Below, piece after piece: positions 26,098 through 36,440 of a stretch of 64,000 bases of DNA (position 1 is its first letter; each line of letters begins with the position of its first letter). Under the pieces are notes generated by a model. That model was not told the DNA's origin. It searched no databases and was given only the letters and a program-made list of their open reading frames with translations. The DNA is taken from the NCBI GenBank assembly GCA_019694475.1, contig JAIBBX010000001.1:448001-512000 (forward strand), in the 5' to 3' direction. Origin of the DNA: Parachlamydiales bacterium (GTDB taxonomy: Bacteria > Chlamydiota > Chlamydiia > Chlamydiales > SM23-39). Both the position numbers and the translations under genes were made by a program.

Positions 26098-27936
26098 TTA
26101 ATTTAAGCAATCCTTCAATTCATTAAGAAGCTTCTCAAAGTGGTCTAGAGCGGAATTGACCACATCGGGCTTCTTCATGTCGACTCCCGCATTTTTGAGC
26201 AGATCAATCGGATATTTGCTTCCTCCCGATGAAAGGAATTCAAGATATCGATCGCGGGCTCCCGGATTATGCATAGCCTGCTGGAAAAGCGACAATGCTG
26301 CGCTAAGGCCTGTTGCATATTGGTAAACATAGAAATTGTAATAGAAGTGCGGGATACGCGCCCACTCAATCTCTAGCTCTTGGTCGAGAACAAGCTCTGG
26401 CCCGTAATAATCCCGATTCAGCTCAATATATTTTTTCTTTAAGAGGCCGGGCGTTAAGGGCACTCCATCTTCAGCCCATTTGTGCAATTGCAGTTCAAAT
26501 TCAGCGAAGAGAGTTTGACGGTAGATTGTCCCCCGAATCCCCTCAATCTGATAATTGATCAAAAATGCTCTTTCCTTCTTCGACTTCACTTTTTGCTCCA
26601 AATGCTTCAAGAGCAGCTGTTCATTGAAAGTAGAGGCCACTTCAGCGACAAAAATCGGATATTGGGAATAGATATAAGGCTGCGTCGTTCGGCTCAAAAG
26701 GCTATGCATGCTATGTCCTGCTTCATGGGCAAGAGTCAGCACGTCGTTGAGGGTGCCATGATAATTCATCAAGATATAGGGCATGCTATCATAGCAGCCG
26801 GATGAATAGGCGCCTGAACGCTTGCGCATATTTTCATAGACATCGACCCAGCGGTCATTGGTTAGACCTTTCTGCAACGATTCTTGATATTTACCTCCAA
26901 GCGGAGCAACTGACGCAATAACCGCTTCCCGCGCCTCATTGTAGTCCATGTGGCTTTCCGCATCTTCAACGAGCGGCACATAGAGATCGTAGGAATGGAT
27001 GTCTGGAAGTTTGAGCAATTTCTTGCGGAGCGCCACGTATTCATGCATGAGCGGCAATCTCTTGCGCACTGATGCAATCAAATTTTCATAGACTGCCCTA
27101 TCGATCTGATTTGGGAATAAAGCTGCCGCCAAACAGCTATCGAATTTGCGGGCTCTGGCCACAAAAAGATGGCTCTGCACCTGACCTTGGATCAACTCGC
27201 AGAGAGTGTTTGCATGCGTTTCATAGCCTCGATGCAAGTTTTCAAAAGCCGTTTTCCTCAGATTGCGATCCGGATCGCGCAAATAAGAAAGGTAGCTGCC
27301 TGTTGTTAAAGGATGCTCTTTTCCTTTTGAATCGATAGCAGGCTTGAAGCTAAGATCTGCATTGTTTAATGCGCCGAATGTGCGATACGAAGTGTCGAGC
27401 GCCTTCCCGCTGAGAGCCATTAGCTCCTCTTGCTCAGGAGAAAGAGTATGCGGCCTCATCCGTCCGATTTTCTCCAGATAAAATCGGTAGGGGCTGAGCG
27501 CGCTGTCGGCCAAGAGCTTTTGAAATTGCTCTTCATTCAAAGAGAGGAATTCAGGCTCAATCCATGATGTCTCCAAACTGAATTCATGGATGAGCGTGGA
27601 AATCAAACCGAAATCGTTTTTGGAGCTGTCATTGCCCAGATCTTCGTCCATCCTCAAATGCGCATAGGTATGCAGCTTTTCCAGCTTCCTTTGCACGTTC
27701 ATATATATGTCGAAAAGCCCAGCAACTGCCTTCGGGTCTTGCAGCTTCCCCTTATATTGGGCGAGCTCCGGCCACTTAGGCCCTTTAACGACCCCGCCGA
27801 TTTTGGCAAAATCCTCTTTCCACTGGTCCGGGTTCACATATAGGGCCTCTACATTCCATCGATCCTTAACCGGCACTTCATCTCGGGAGACAACCATTTT
27901 ATCCTCTTTTATCTCTTTGATTTTCAATGTGTTCAT
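26098..27936 (-). CDS. pepF: Oligoendopeptidase F (M3 family zinc peptidase)
   Basis: A cytoplasmic zinc peptidase that cuts short peptides. About 612 residues. The N-terminal M3 helical domain (VKDRWNVEALYVNPDQWKEDF onward) is followed by the catalytic zinc site LAHEAGHSMHS and the downstream Glu region (FVAEVASTFNEQLL); YFYQYATG-like FYVYQYATGLSAAL closes the active-site cleft. I take ATG 27936, preceded by GGAAG. A frame open to 28014 would run through the CIRCE operator and groES promoter. In Chlamydia pepF also flanks groESL (CT112-CT110). Normal length. Confidence 0.92.
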   Translation of the reverse strand: MNTLKIKEIKEDKMVVSRDEVPVKDRWNVEALYVNPDQWKEDFAKIGGVVKGPKWPELAQYKGKLQDPKAVAGLFDIYMNVQRKLEKLHTYAHLRMDEDLGNDSSKNDFGLISTLIHEFSLETSWIEPEFLSLNEEQFQKLLADSALSPYRFYLEKIGRMRPHTLSPEQEELMALSGKALDTSYRTFGALNNADLSFKPAIDSKGKEHPLTTGSYLSYLRDPDRNLRKTAFENLHRGYETHANTLCELIQGQVQSHLFVARARKFDSCLAAALFPNQIDRAVYENLIASVRKRLPLMHEYVALRKKLLKLPDIHSYDLYVPLVEDAESHMDYNEAREAVIASVAPLGGKYQESLQKGLTNDRWVDVYENMRKRSGAYSSGCYDSMPYILMNYHGTLNDVLTLAHEAGHSMHSLLSRTTQPYIYSQYPIFVAEVASTFNEQLLLKHLEQKVKSKKERAFLINYQIEGIRGTIYRQTLFAEFELQLHKWAEDGVPLTPGLLKKKYIELNRDYYGPELVLDQELEIEWARIPHFYYNFYVYQYATGLSAALSLFQQAMHNPGARDRYLEFLSSGGSKYPIDLLKNAGVDMKKPDVVNSALDHFEKLLNELKDCLN

Positions 27937-27965
27937 ACTTCTTCCGACCGTCGGCAGAAACAAGA

Positions 27966-27992
27966 TTAGCAATCCTGACAATATTGTGCTAA
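27966..27992 (+). promoter_or_regulatory. CIRCE operator (HrcA binding site) of groESL
   Basis: TTAGCAATC, 9 bases, TTGTGCTAA: total length and spacing as in the CIRCE consensus (TTAGCACTC-N9-GAGTGCTAA). The left half matches at 8 of 9 positions and the right half at 7 of 9. It lies just upstream of a -35/-10 pair for groES. Expected to bind the heat-shock repressor HrcA. Confidence 0.75.
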
Positions 27993-27998
27993 ATTCTG

Positions 27999-28027
27999 TT
28001 GCAAAAAATCTCATGGTCAGCTATATT
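27999..28027 (+). promoter_or_regulatory. groESL promoter
   Basis: TTGCAA (27999-28004), a 17-base spacer and TATATT (28022-28027), directly after the CIRCE element. This would give a leader of about 40 nt that contains AGGAG before groES. Confidence 0.65.
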
Positions 28028-28074
28028 CCTTATTTAGAGTTAAGAATTCAATTATCTTATAGGAGAAACAACTT

Positions 28075-30028
<1,954 letters not shown>

Positions 30029-30041
30029 GTCGAAAAAAGGA

Positions 30042-30072
30042 GCCCCTGAGAAAACTCAGGGGCATCTTTTTT
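30042..30072 (+). terminator. groESL terminator
   Basis: GCCCCTGAG, loop AAAA, CTCAGGGGC (9-bp perfect stem), then ATCTTTTTT. Confidence 0.9.
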
Positions 30073-30220
30073 CTTTAACGCAAAACGCAAAACTTCCGGC
30101 TACGATATCCGTTTCAGCTTCGCCCCCACTTTACATCGCTGATTTCACCCAATTTTTTTTAACAATACGTAAATAACAACAATGTTTGTATAATCTAAAC
30201 AAACAAACCGGAGTTATTAC

Positions 30221-30514
30221 ATGGAATTACCAAACATTAATTCAGTACAGAATAAAGTTGAAATGGTTCAAGTATTGCCGCCTTGGGCTCAAGAGGAAAG
30301 AGAAATTAAGGCAATTAAGAACGATCCAAGACTCGTAGAATTGTTGGGTAATGCCGCGATTTTGGATATTAGAAAAATCCAAGGTGAACACGGTCCTAGC
30401 TACATTCTTTCAACAGGAATCGGCGAACTGCAAGTCGATGTCCACTATGTTCAAGCAGAACCGCACATCTGCGGGCCCGCTCATTTCGAACTTTTTTTCA
30501 ATGAAGTGAAATAA
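30221..30514 (+). CDS. Hypothetical small protein
   Basis: 97 residues, soluble, mixed alpha/beta (helix at 20-45, strands DIRKI, SYILSTGIG, LQVDVHYVQAE). I do not recognise it. It has a GGAG 8 nt before the ATG, a TATAAT at 30189-30194, and a short terminator behind it, so it appears to be a complete single-gene unit. Confidence 0.6.
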   Translation: MELPNINSVQNKVEMVQVLPPWAQEEREIKAIKNDPRLVELLGNAAILDIRKIQGEHGPSYILSTGIGELQVDVHYVQAEPHICGPAHFELFFNEVK

Positions 30515-30520
30515 ATGGAT

Positions 30521-30548
30521 GGTCCCTGGTTTACCAGGGGCCCGTTTT
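30521..30548 (+). terminator. Short terminator hairpin
   Basis: CCCTGG, loop TTTA, CCAGGG, extended by GGCCCG and TTTT. It lies between two convergent hypothetical genes. Confidence 0.55.
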
Positions 30549-30966
30549 ATAACATAACGCACTTCTGAACTGGATATTTTACGTGGATGGGTTCAGGATG
30601 GCATTTGGGAAGAATTTGATCGATCTTCCTAATTGTATTATACATCTCAGAAACCCAATCATCTCTTTCATCTAGCTTTGTTTCAGAAATTTGATCCTTG
30701 ATTGCATTTCTTTGAAAGATGAGATGCCCCTCCATTTCTCTCAACATTGCGAGCTCTTGATCTGTAGCTACCGAAGCAATAATTTCGTAATCTCCAGATC
30801 TATATAGGGTCACAGTGTTCGTCAATCGACAACAATGCGCTGCTATATCCTGGGCACTTTTATATAGAGCTTGAACTCTTAGAAAAAGCTGATCCAAATC
30901 AGGAGCTTCTTGCTCTTTAGATTTACCCTCGGCATGAGTGGTCTTAGGTGCGCCGCCAATTTTCAT
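30547..30966 (-). CDS. Hypothetical soluble protein
   Basis: 139 residues, helical and charged, with no recognised domain. Cysteines at HCC (about residue 44) and near the C-terminus (KCHPEP, QKCVML). An AAGGAGG stands 6 nt before the ATG. It lies 17 bp downstream of the AsmA-like gene on the same strand, so the two may be cotranscribed. Confidence 0.55.
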   Translation of the reverse strand: MKIGGAPKTTHAEGKSKEQEAPDLDQLFLRVQALYKSAQDIAAHCCRLTNTVTLYRSGDYEIIASVATDQELAMLREMEGHLIFQRNAIKDQISETKLDERDDWVSEMYNTIRKIDQILPKCHPEPIHVKYPVQKCVML

Positions 30967-30983
30967 ATGTCCTCCTTAAATAT

Positions 30984-31685
30984 TTAGGGAGAACAGTTTG
31001 GAGCGTCCTCTGTTTTATGAAAAGAATTTTGATCAGCCTCGCCAAAAATATTCCAAGGATTGAGCGCCTTCTTGATCTGGTTTGTAGGATTGATGAACCT
31101 TTCAATAAATAGACGCAGTCCTGCGCCCTGGAAGATTTTTGAGATGAGCTCTTTCGTCGGAAACCCATCTTTGCTGTCGATCTCATCGAATTCCATTTGG
31201 GCAAAATGCTGCGTTCCTGCAACACCGAGTTTCTTGGCGCCCGGCCCCTCGGTTGTTACTGTCATATTGCGGAGGATCAATTTGTGCACGACCACCTCCC
31301 GGTCCCTTGGCCCCTTCGGCATCCCAGCTCCAATATCGGACCAGTTGTTGTCTTTGCCCGTATCATTGTTGATATAAATATTGAGAAATAAATTATCTAA
31401 CGTGATGAGGTCGATTTCGATCGGATTAGCAGTTAAAGCGTCCCAACGGTAATGGATTTTAGTCCGGTCTACCTCTAAAGCTGTATGGTTTTTATATCCA
31501 TGAGGATTAGAAATTTTAAAATGGCTGATTGTAGTCTCGCTCGGCCACATACTGATCGATCGAACTTTAACCGGGACGCCCAACTCTTTGGTCAAATAAT
31601 TCGACATAATCGGCGCTTTGATCAGCCAAAGAAAAACAACCACCGCAATGAGAATCAAACCAATCAAAATCAAAAAACGCTTCAT
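30984..31685 (-). CDS. Membrane-anchored AsmA-like protein
   Basis: 233 residues with one N-terminal membrane helix (residues 4-24, FLILIGLILIAVVVFLWLI) and a periplasmic beta-rich domain (KVRSISMWPSETTISHFKISNPHGYKNHTALEVDRTKIHY and LITLDNLFLNIYIN) resembling the AsmA/DUF748 repeats of proteins that bridge the envelope and carry lipids. It is short, so it is at most a single-repeat relative. Resemblance is by pattern; the exact role is unknown. Confidence 0.55.
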   Translation of the reverse strand: MKRFLILIGLILIAVVVFLWLIKAPIMSNYLTKELGVPVKVRSISMWPSETTISHFKISNPHGYKNHTALEVDRTKIHYRWDALTANPIEIDLITLDNLFLNIYINNDTGKDNNWSDIGAGMPKGPRDREVVVHKLILRNMTVTTEGPGAKKLGVAGTQHFAQMEFDEIDSKDGFPTKELISKIFQGAGLRLFIERFINPTNQIKKALNPWNIFGEADQNSFHKTEDAPNCSP

Positions 31686-31749
31686 ATCAACCTGCTATCG
31701 TCAACATGTCTGATTTCTTTTTAAGTTGCAAGCAGCTATACTAAGATTG

Positions 31750-32340
31750 ATGAAAAGGCATAGTACTAAACTTTATAATTGGGCCATCGAGAAGGCCTCT
31801 TCAGACAAGGCGCCGCTTTGGCTAGGGGTTCTTTTTGGGTTAGAGCTATTTCTTCTCATCCCGCTCGACGCAGTCATGATGTTTTTCTGCCTGCAAAAGC
31901 GAAGCAATATTTTCCTTTACATCATGATCGCCACGATCGCCTCGACGATCAGCGGCCTTGTAGGCTATTTAATAGGCCATTTTTTGTGGGATCTGATTGG
32001 AGGGTGGGTCGTTCCCCATCTGATCTCTACCTCCTCATTTGAGCGCATGTCAGGCCACATCCAAGCTTATGAGAACTGGGCCGTTTTTCTCGGTTCTCTC
32101 GCTCCATTCCCACTTAAAATTTTAAGTTTAGCCGGCGGAGTCTTCCATTTAGGGGTCGTTCCTTTCATTACCTGCCTGGCAATCGCGAGAATACTCCGCT
32201 TTTCCATCACTGGAGTCGCTATGGCATTCTGGGGGGAAAAGGTAAAAACCTTTGTCGACCGCCACTTCCACAGCATTTTCATGGTTTTGGGGGCAAAAAT
32301 CGCTGGCGCTCTCCTCTTTTTCTGGATCCTTGCAAGGTAA
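31750..32340 (+). CDS. YqaA/DedA-like membrane protein (VTT domain)
   Basis: 196 residues with four to five membrane helices. The VTT core is visible: a re-entrant GLELFLLIPLDAVMMFFCL, the helix IATIASTISGLVGYLIGHFLWD, and GSLAPFPLKILSLAGGVFHLGVVPFI with the conserved arginine in AIARILRFSI. Such proteins scramble or transport lipids in the inner membrane. No Shine-Dalgarno; TATACT (31737-31742) ends 7 nt before ATG 31750, so the mRNA may be leaderless. A TTG at 31726 is in frame but upstream of that -10. Confidence 0.75.
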   Translation: MKRHSTKLYNWAIEKASSDKAPLWLGVLFGLELFLLIPLDAVMMFFCLQKRSNIFLYIMIATIASTISGLVGYLIGHFLWDLIGGWVVPHLISTSSFERMSGHIQAYENWAVFLGSLAPFPLKILSLAGGVFHLGVVPFITCLAIARILRFSITGVAMAFWGEKVKTFVDRHFHSIFMVLGAKIAGALLFFWILAR

Positions 32341-32358
32341 TTTTTTACCCGCTATTCT
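32330..32358 (+). promoter_or_regulatory. Promoter of phr
   Basis: TTGCAA (32330-32335), 17 bases, TATTCT (32353-32358), with ATG 32365 only 6 nt further. The -35 lies inside the end of the upstream gene. Confidence 0.6.
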
Positions 32359-32364
32359 TAAAGC

Positions 32365-33651
32365 ATGTTTGAAAAAACTCTTTTCATCTTCCGTAGAGAC
32401 TTGCGTTTGCATGACAATACAGGGCTTATCGCCGCATTAAATAGCTCGGAACTCGTCATCCCTTGCTTTATTTTCACTCCAGATCAAATCGAAAAAAATC
32501 CCTACCGATCTGAAAAATGCCTGCAGTTCATGCTCGAATGCCTTGAAGATCTTGAAGAGCAGCTCAAAGATGCCGGAGGCAAACTTTATTATTTCCACGG
32601 AGATCCATCGAAGATCGTTGATGATTTGAAAGTGGACGCTGTATTTGTCAATCGAGACTATACGCCTTATAGCATCGCGAGAGATAAGAAGATTGAGGCG
32701 GTCTGCAAAAAAAACAAAATAGAATTCAAATCCTTCGACGATGTTCTATTGCATCCGCCGGAAGACACTCTCAAAGCCGATGGAAAACCCTACTCCATTT
32801 TCACTCCCTACTACCGGAATGCATCGCGGCTAGATGTTTCAAAACCAAAAAGTTCCCGCAAAAACAATTTCTACAAAAAGCCCATCCATTCTGAAACAAA
32901 AAAATTCCCAACCACAAAAGACAAATCGATCGTAAAAGGCGGAAGAACGGAGGGGCTCAAAGTATTGCATAGAAAAGTCGATTATAAAAATCGCGATTTC
33001 CCTGCTGATGTTAGAGGCACATCCCATCTTTCTCCCTATTTGAAATTCACAGTTATTTCTCCAAGAGAAGTGTACTATGCAAATTCCGATTTGATCCGTT
33101 CGCTTTATTGGCGAGATTTTTTCACCCATCTCGCATTCTTTTTTCCCCATGTATTTGGACACGCCTTCCACAAAAAATACGATAAACTCAAATGGAGTGA
33201 AAACCGCGCAGCATTCAAAAAATGGTGCGAAGGGAAAACGGGGTTTCCGATTGTCGATGCAGGGATGCGCGAATTGAATGAAACTGGACTCATGCATAAC
33301 CGCGTACGGATGATCGCCGCCTCCTTTTTAGTCAAAGATCTGCACATCGACTGGCGCGAAGGGGAAAAATATTTTGCGCAGCATCTGATCGATTACGACC
33401 CGGCCGTTAACAATGGCAATTGGCAGTGGGCTGCAAGCACAGGCGCAGACGCACAGCCCTATTTCCGCATATTCAATCCATGGGCCCAGCAAAAGAAATT
33501 CGATCCCGATTGCGAATACATCAAAAAATGGGTCCCCGAATTAAAACGCGCTTCGGCTAAAGAAATCCACGAAGGACTCGCTTCCGAACCAATGCTGGAC
33601 CATTCTAAAGAGGCCAAAATCACCCTCAAATTGTATCGCAGCTACTCTTAA
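32365..33651 (+). CDS. phr: Deoxyribodipyrimidine photolyase (CPD class I)
   Basis: Uses blue light to split cyclobutane pyrimidine dimers. 428 residues: N-terminal antenna-binding Rossmann domain (TLFIFRRDLRLHDNTGLIAALNSS) and C-terminal FAD domain with LYWRDFFTHLAFFFP, GFPIVDAGMRELNETGLMHNRVRMIAASFLVKDLHIDWREGE and NNGNWQWAASTGADAQPYFRIFNPWAQ. All FAD- and DNA-binding signatures appear intact, so it should be active. A photolyase in an intracellular bacterium implies exposure to light during an extracellular phase. Confidence 0.94.
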   Translation: MFEKTLFIFRRDLRLHDNTGLIAALNSSELVIPCFIFTPDQIEKNPYRSEKCLQFMLECLEDLEEQLKDAGGKLYYFHGDPSKIVDDLKVDAVFVNRDYTPYSIARDKKIEAVCKKNKIEFKSFDDVLLHPPEDTLKADGKPYSIFTPYYRNASRLDVSKPKSSRKNNFYKKPIHSETKKFPTTKDKSIVKGGRTEGLKVLHRKVDYKNRDFPADVRGTSHLSPYLKFTVISPREVYYANSDLIRSLYWRDFFTHLAFFFPHVFGHAFHKKYDKLKWSENRAAFKKWCEGKTGFPIVDAGMRELNETGLMHNRVRMIAASFLVKDLHIDWREGEKYFAQHLIDYDPAVNNGNWQWAASTGADAQPYFRIFNPWAQQKKFDPDCEYIKKWVPELKRASAKEIHEGLASEPMLDHSKEAKITLKLYRSYS

Positions 33652-33714
33652 TTTTTTCTTGTCAAATTTGTCATGCAAGTTTAAGATTTTGCGCTTTTAA
33701 ACCACGAGGCGTAC

Positions 33715-34785
33715 ATGAAATTTTTGACATCCATTTTTCTCTCCGCATGCTCCATTGTCATTGCATTTGACTCTACGATTCCTGTCCTGCATCTTCCCGA
33801 CTATACGAATGAAGAAACCAGGTCCAATTTCATTCAGAAACTCGAAACAGCAGCCTCCGAAGTGGGCTTTTTTGCTTTGACCGGAACCGGCGTCGATCCC
33901 GCTCTTCTCGATGAATCTTATGATCAGCTCGTCGCATTTTTCTCCCAAGATTTTGATCAGAAAATCGCTCTGAAATCAAAAGACGGCCAAAGAGGATATA
34001 TTCCAGGCGAATCTGCAAAAGGAGAAACCCGCATCGACTTCAAAGAGTTTTACCACATCGGCAGAGAAGATGGTACGAATGCTTGGGCAGAAAATGTATG
34101 GCCTGAATACCCAACTAATTTCAAACCAGCCATGATCCAACTTTATGAAGCCATGGATACTTGCAAGCTCGCCATCGGCAATATGCTGACAGATCTGTGC
34201 CATCTGCCTTCAGGCGCAATCAATGAAATGATTGGGCAAGGCGATTGCCTGATGCGCGCCATCCACTATCCAGAAAACCCTCCTGCTGATGCAATCTGGG
34301 CGGGCGCTCACACAGATATCGATTTCTTTACCATCTTGCCAAGATCCACCGCAAGAGGCCTGCAAGTTTTGAATAAAGATGGCGAATGGATCGATGTGAT
34401 TGTTCCCGACGGAGCTTTCATCATCAACTGCGGAGACATGCTTGAAAACATCAGCAACGGGTATTTCCGCTCTTCTATCCATCGCGTTGTCGATTCAGGC
34501 GCAGGAACAGGAAGGTATTCTGTTGTATTCTTCGTCCATCCCAGATCTCCAGATAGACTCGATCCACTCCCCTATTTCGTTGAAAAAACCGGAGGGATAA
34601 GAAAATATGCAAATGTCACCCGCATGGAACTGCTCGCCGAAAGATTGATCGATTTGGGACTGGCCTCTAAAGGCTTGATGGAGTTTTTTGTAAACTCTGG
34701 CGCAGTTGAAAAACTACGTGAAGTAGGCAGATTCAGCCCAAAAGCCGAAGAAGCCCTCAAGAAAGCAGGCTTTGAACTGAAATAG
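33715..34785 (+). CDS. Predicted exported 2-oxoglutarate/Fe(II) oxygenase (IPNS-like)
   Basis: 356 residues. After a hydrophobic N-terminus with signal-peptide features (MKFLTSIFLSACSIVIA), the protein is a plain isopenicillin-N-synthase-type dioxygenase. The DIOX_N part is IPVLHLPDYTN...ASEVGFFALTGTGVD, and the double-stranded beta-helix carries the iron ligands His199-x-Asp201 (AGAHTDIDFF) and His256 (SSIHRVV), plus the 2-oxoglutarate-binding Arg267-x-Ser269 (GRYSVVFF). GAGG precedes the ATG by 7 nt. Export of such an enzyme is unusual because cosubstrate and iron are cytoplasmic. Substrate unknown. Confidence 0.8.
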   Translation: MKFLTSIFLSACSIVIAFDSTIPVLHLPDYTNEETRSNFIQKLETAASEVGFFALTGTGVDPALLDESYDQLVAFFSQDFDQKIALKSKDGQRGYIPGESAKGETRIDFKEFYHIGREDGTNAWAENVWPEYPTNFKPAMIQLYEAMDTCKLAIGNMLTDLCHLPSGAINEMIGQGDCLMRAIHYPENPPADAIWAGAHTDIDFFTILPRSTARGLQVLNKDGEWIDVIVPDGAFIINCGDMLENISNGYFRSSIHRVVDSGAGTGRYSVVFFVHPRSPDRLDPLPYFVEKTGGIRKYANVTRMELLAERLIDLGLASKGLMEFFVNSGAVEKLREVGRFSPKAEEALKKAGFELK

Positions 34786-34793
34786 GCAATAAA

Positions 34794-35207
34794 ATGGCTG
34801 TAAATCTACCTAGATACATCACTCCCACCGTCTGCGCAAACATTCTCTCTATAAAAGATAAGCAGTTTGGAATAACAGAAGAAAATGATTTTGTAGTAGG
34901 TCGGGGAAAATTTGTCTCTCTTTCTATAGATAGTCAGACACCCCTTAGGTTTAGAGACATTATTGTATTAGGCCACCTAAAATTCGAGGCTGAGAATCCT
35001 GAAGGACCAAAAGCAAAAATAGAGCATCGCAACATTATTATTTTAGGGAAGAATACTGGAAACCATTTTGATCTTCGTGGCGAGAATCTTTATTTGGGAG
35101 GAATATATTCAGAAACGATGGAGGCTATTCAAGAACGGTTTCTTGAATTTCTCTTTTATCAACGAGAATGCCGCAATCAGATTGGCCTCTGTTCCATTTT
35201 AGCCTAG
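34794..35207 (+). CDS. Hypothetical protein
   Basis: 137 residues, beta-rich in the middle (FVSLSIDSQTPLRFRDIIVLGHLKFEAE), helical at the C-terminus. No signal peptide, membrane helix or recognised domain. It starts 8 bp after the oxygenase gene and ends overlapping the convergent GNAT gene by 4 bp. Codon use and base composition look more AT-rich than its neighbours by eye. Confidence 0.5.
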   Translation: MAVNLPRYITPTVCANILSIKDKQFGITEENDFVVGRGKFVSLSIDSQTPLRFRDIIVLGHLKFEAENPEGPKAKIEHRNIIILGKNTGNHFDLRGENLYLGGIYSETMEAIQERFLEFLFYQRECRNQIGLCSILA

Positions 35208-35629
35208 TCGTCTAGTTCCTTTCGGAAATAGACTTTTTTGCCATCCGAAATATAGCCTTGGCCAGCGTAGAATGCATGGGCCCCGCTAGGGATTCTGTGC
35301 GCTGCACTGGTCAGCTCGATCACGCTGCAGCCCATTTCAGATGCAATCCGCTCCGCTTCCCGAAGCAATTTTTTCCCAAGCCCCCTCCCGCGATGTTTTT
35401 GATCCACAATCAGGCTCACAATCCGCATGTGTTTTTCTTCTGAATGGAACTGAGGCAGAATATGATAGGCCAAACAACCTAAAAGTTTGCCATCCTCCTC
35501 AAGAACAAAGGCGGCGCTGTCATAGTCGATTAGATTTTGATGCAGCTTGTCCGCATCAATCTTATACCCGAGCTGATTGATCAGATCGATCAATTTCGGA
35601 ATGTCGTTTTTGTGCGGCTTCCTGAACAT
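35204..35629 (-). CDS. GNAT-family N-acetyltransferase
   Basis: About 141 residues. The acetyl-CoA-binding motif A is clear (RIVSLIVDQKHRGRGLGKKLLREAERIASEMG), followed by motif B (VIELTSAAHRIPSGAHAFYAGQGY). The start at ATG 35629 follows AGGAG. The gene overlaps the 3' end of the NlpC/P60 gene by 68 bp on the same strand. Substrate cannot be told from sequence. Confidence 0.85.
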   Translation of the reverse strand: MFRKPHKNDIPKLIDLINQLGYKIDADKLHQNLIDYDSAAFVLEEDGKLLGCLAYHILPQFHSEEKHMRIVSLIVDQKHRGRGLGKKLLREAERIASEMGCSVIELTSAAHRIPSGAHAFYAGQGYISDGKKVYFRKELDD

Positions 35630-36386
35630 GGATGATTCTCCTTGCGGTAGAGTAAGCATAAAAACCAGAACCGTTCCATTCTGGATCGCTGAGCTGGCTC
35701 AAGCGCAAATAAGGTTTATTTTCCCGAACTGATGTGTGAATGAAGGTATTTGCCTCTAGAAACATCCCCACGTGGCGGATATCGATATTGGAATGGCCCC
35801 AAAAAATCAAATCGCCCAAAATAAATGATTCCGCTGCATGGCCGCAGTGCACTTGCTGCCTAGAGTCTCTCGGAAGCTGAATGCCCAATCTAGAATAGAG
35901 CATTTGAACGAAGCCTGAGCAATCAAATCCGAAACTGCTTCTACCTCCCCAAGTATAGGGAAGCCCAAGAAATTTTTTACTAAATGAAATCAATTCGAAC
36001 GGTTCCTGCTCGACATCTCCCCTTTGGATATAGGCCGATCTGCCGTCTGGAAGAAGAATTTGGTGCCAACGGGCGTCTGATTCGAGACATTCCAGCTTGG
36101 AACCGAATGGAAGGGTGAAAAGGGGGCCGAATTCGGTGTCTGCTTTTGCATAGACATGAGCTTGAAGCCGGCTCACCTCTAGATCCGGCGAGCAAGGCCG
36201 ATCCCGGACCACAATCCCCTCGCGGATCCAACCTGTATAATTGTCGGGGGTCTTAATAAAAAACCATTTTTCATGGCTTTTTAGGACTTCGATTGCTTCA
36301 CCAAAAAGAGCCTGAGAAACCACTCTCGTCTCTCGGGAGGGACCCTCTCTCATGTCGACGCAAGGAAGTGTTATAAAATTTGGCAT
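35562..36386 (-). CDS. NlpC/P60 peptidoglycan endopeptidase with SH3-like domains
   Basis: 274 residues: two N-terminal SH3-like repeats (LPCVDMREGPSRETRVVSQALFGEAIEVL and VYAKADTEFGPLFTLPFGSKLECL). The C-terminal cysteine peptidase domain has the nucleophile in FGFDCSGFVQMLY, the histidine in DIRHVGMFLE and a second polar residue after it (TFIHTSV). It resembles gamma-D-glutamyl-diaminopimelate endopeptidases. It has no obvious signal peptide, as in chlamydial relatives. The ATG is only 6 nt after a -10 box, suggesting leaderless translation. Confidence 0.88.
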   Translation of the reverse strand: MPNFITLPCVDMREGPSRETRVVSQALFGEAIEVLKSHEKWFFIKTPDNYTGWIREGIVVRDRPCSPDLEVSRLQAHVYAKADTEFGPLFTLPFGSKLECLESDARWHQILLPDGRSAYIQRGDVEQEPFELISFSKKFLGLPYTWGGRSSFGFDCSGFVQMLYSRLGIQLPRDSRQQVHCGHAAESFILGDLIFWGHSNIDIRHVGMFLEANTFIHTSVRENKPYLRLSQLSDPEWNGSGFYAYSTARRIIHVQEAAQKRHSEIDRSDQSARV

Positions 36387-36392
36387 AACTGC

Positions 36393-36421
36393 ATTTTATT
36401 CGGTTGGGACTATTTCTTCAA
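36393..36421 (-). promoter_or_regulatory. Promoter of the NlpC/P60 gene
   Basis: On the minus strand: TTGAAG (36416-36421), 17 bases, TAAAAT (36393-36398), then 6 bases to ATG at 36386. It overlaps the divergent prfC promoter almost completely. Confidence 0.6.
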
Positions 36422-36432
36422 AGTGCTAGAAT
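36404..36432 (+). promoter_or_regulatory. Promoter of prfC
   Basis: TTGGGA (36404-36409), 17 bases, TAGAAT (36427-36432). The ATG at 36435 is too close to be transcribed; the ATG at 36441 is 8 nt downstream and fits the expected start point. Confidence 0.55.
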
Positions 36433-36440
36433 AGATGCGG

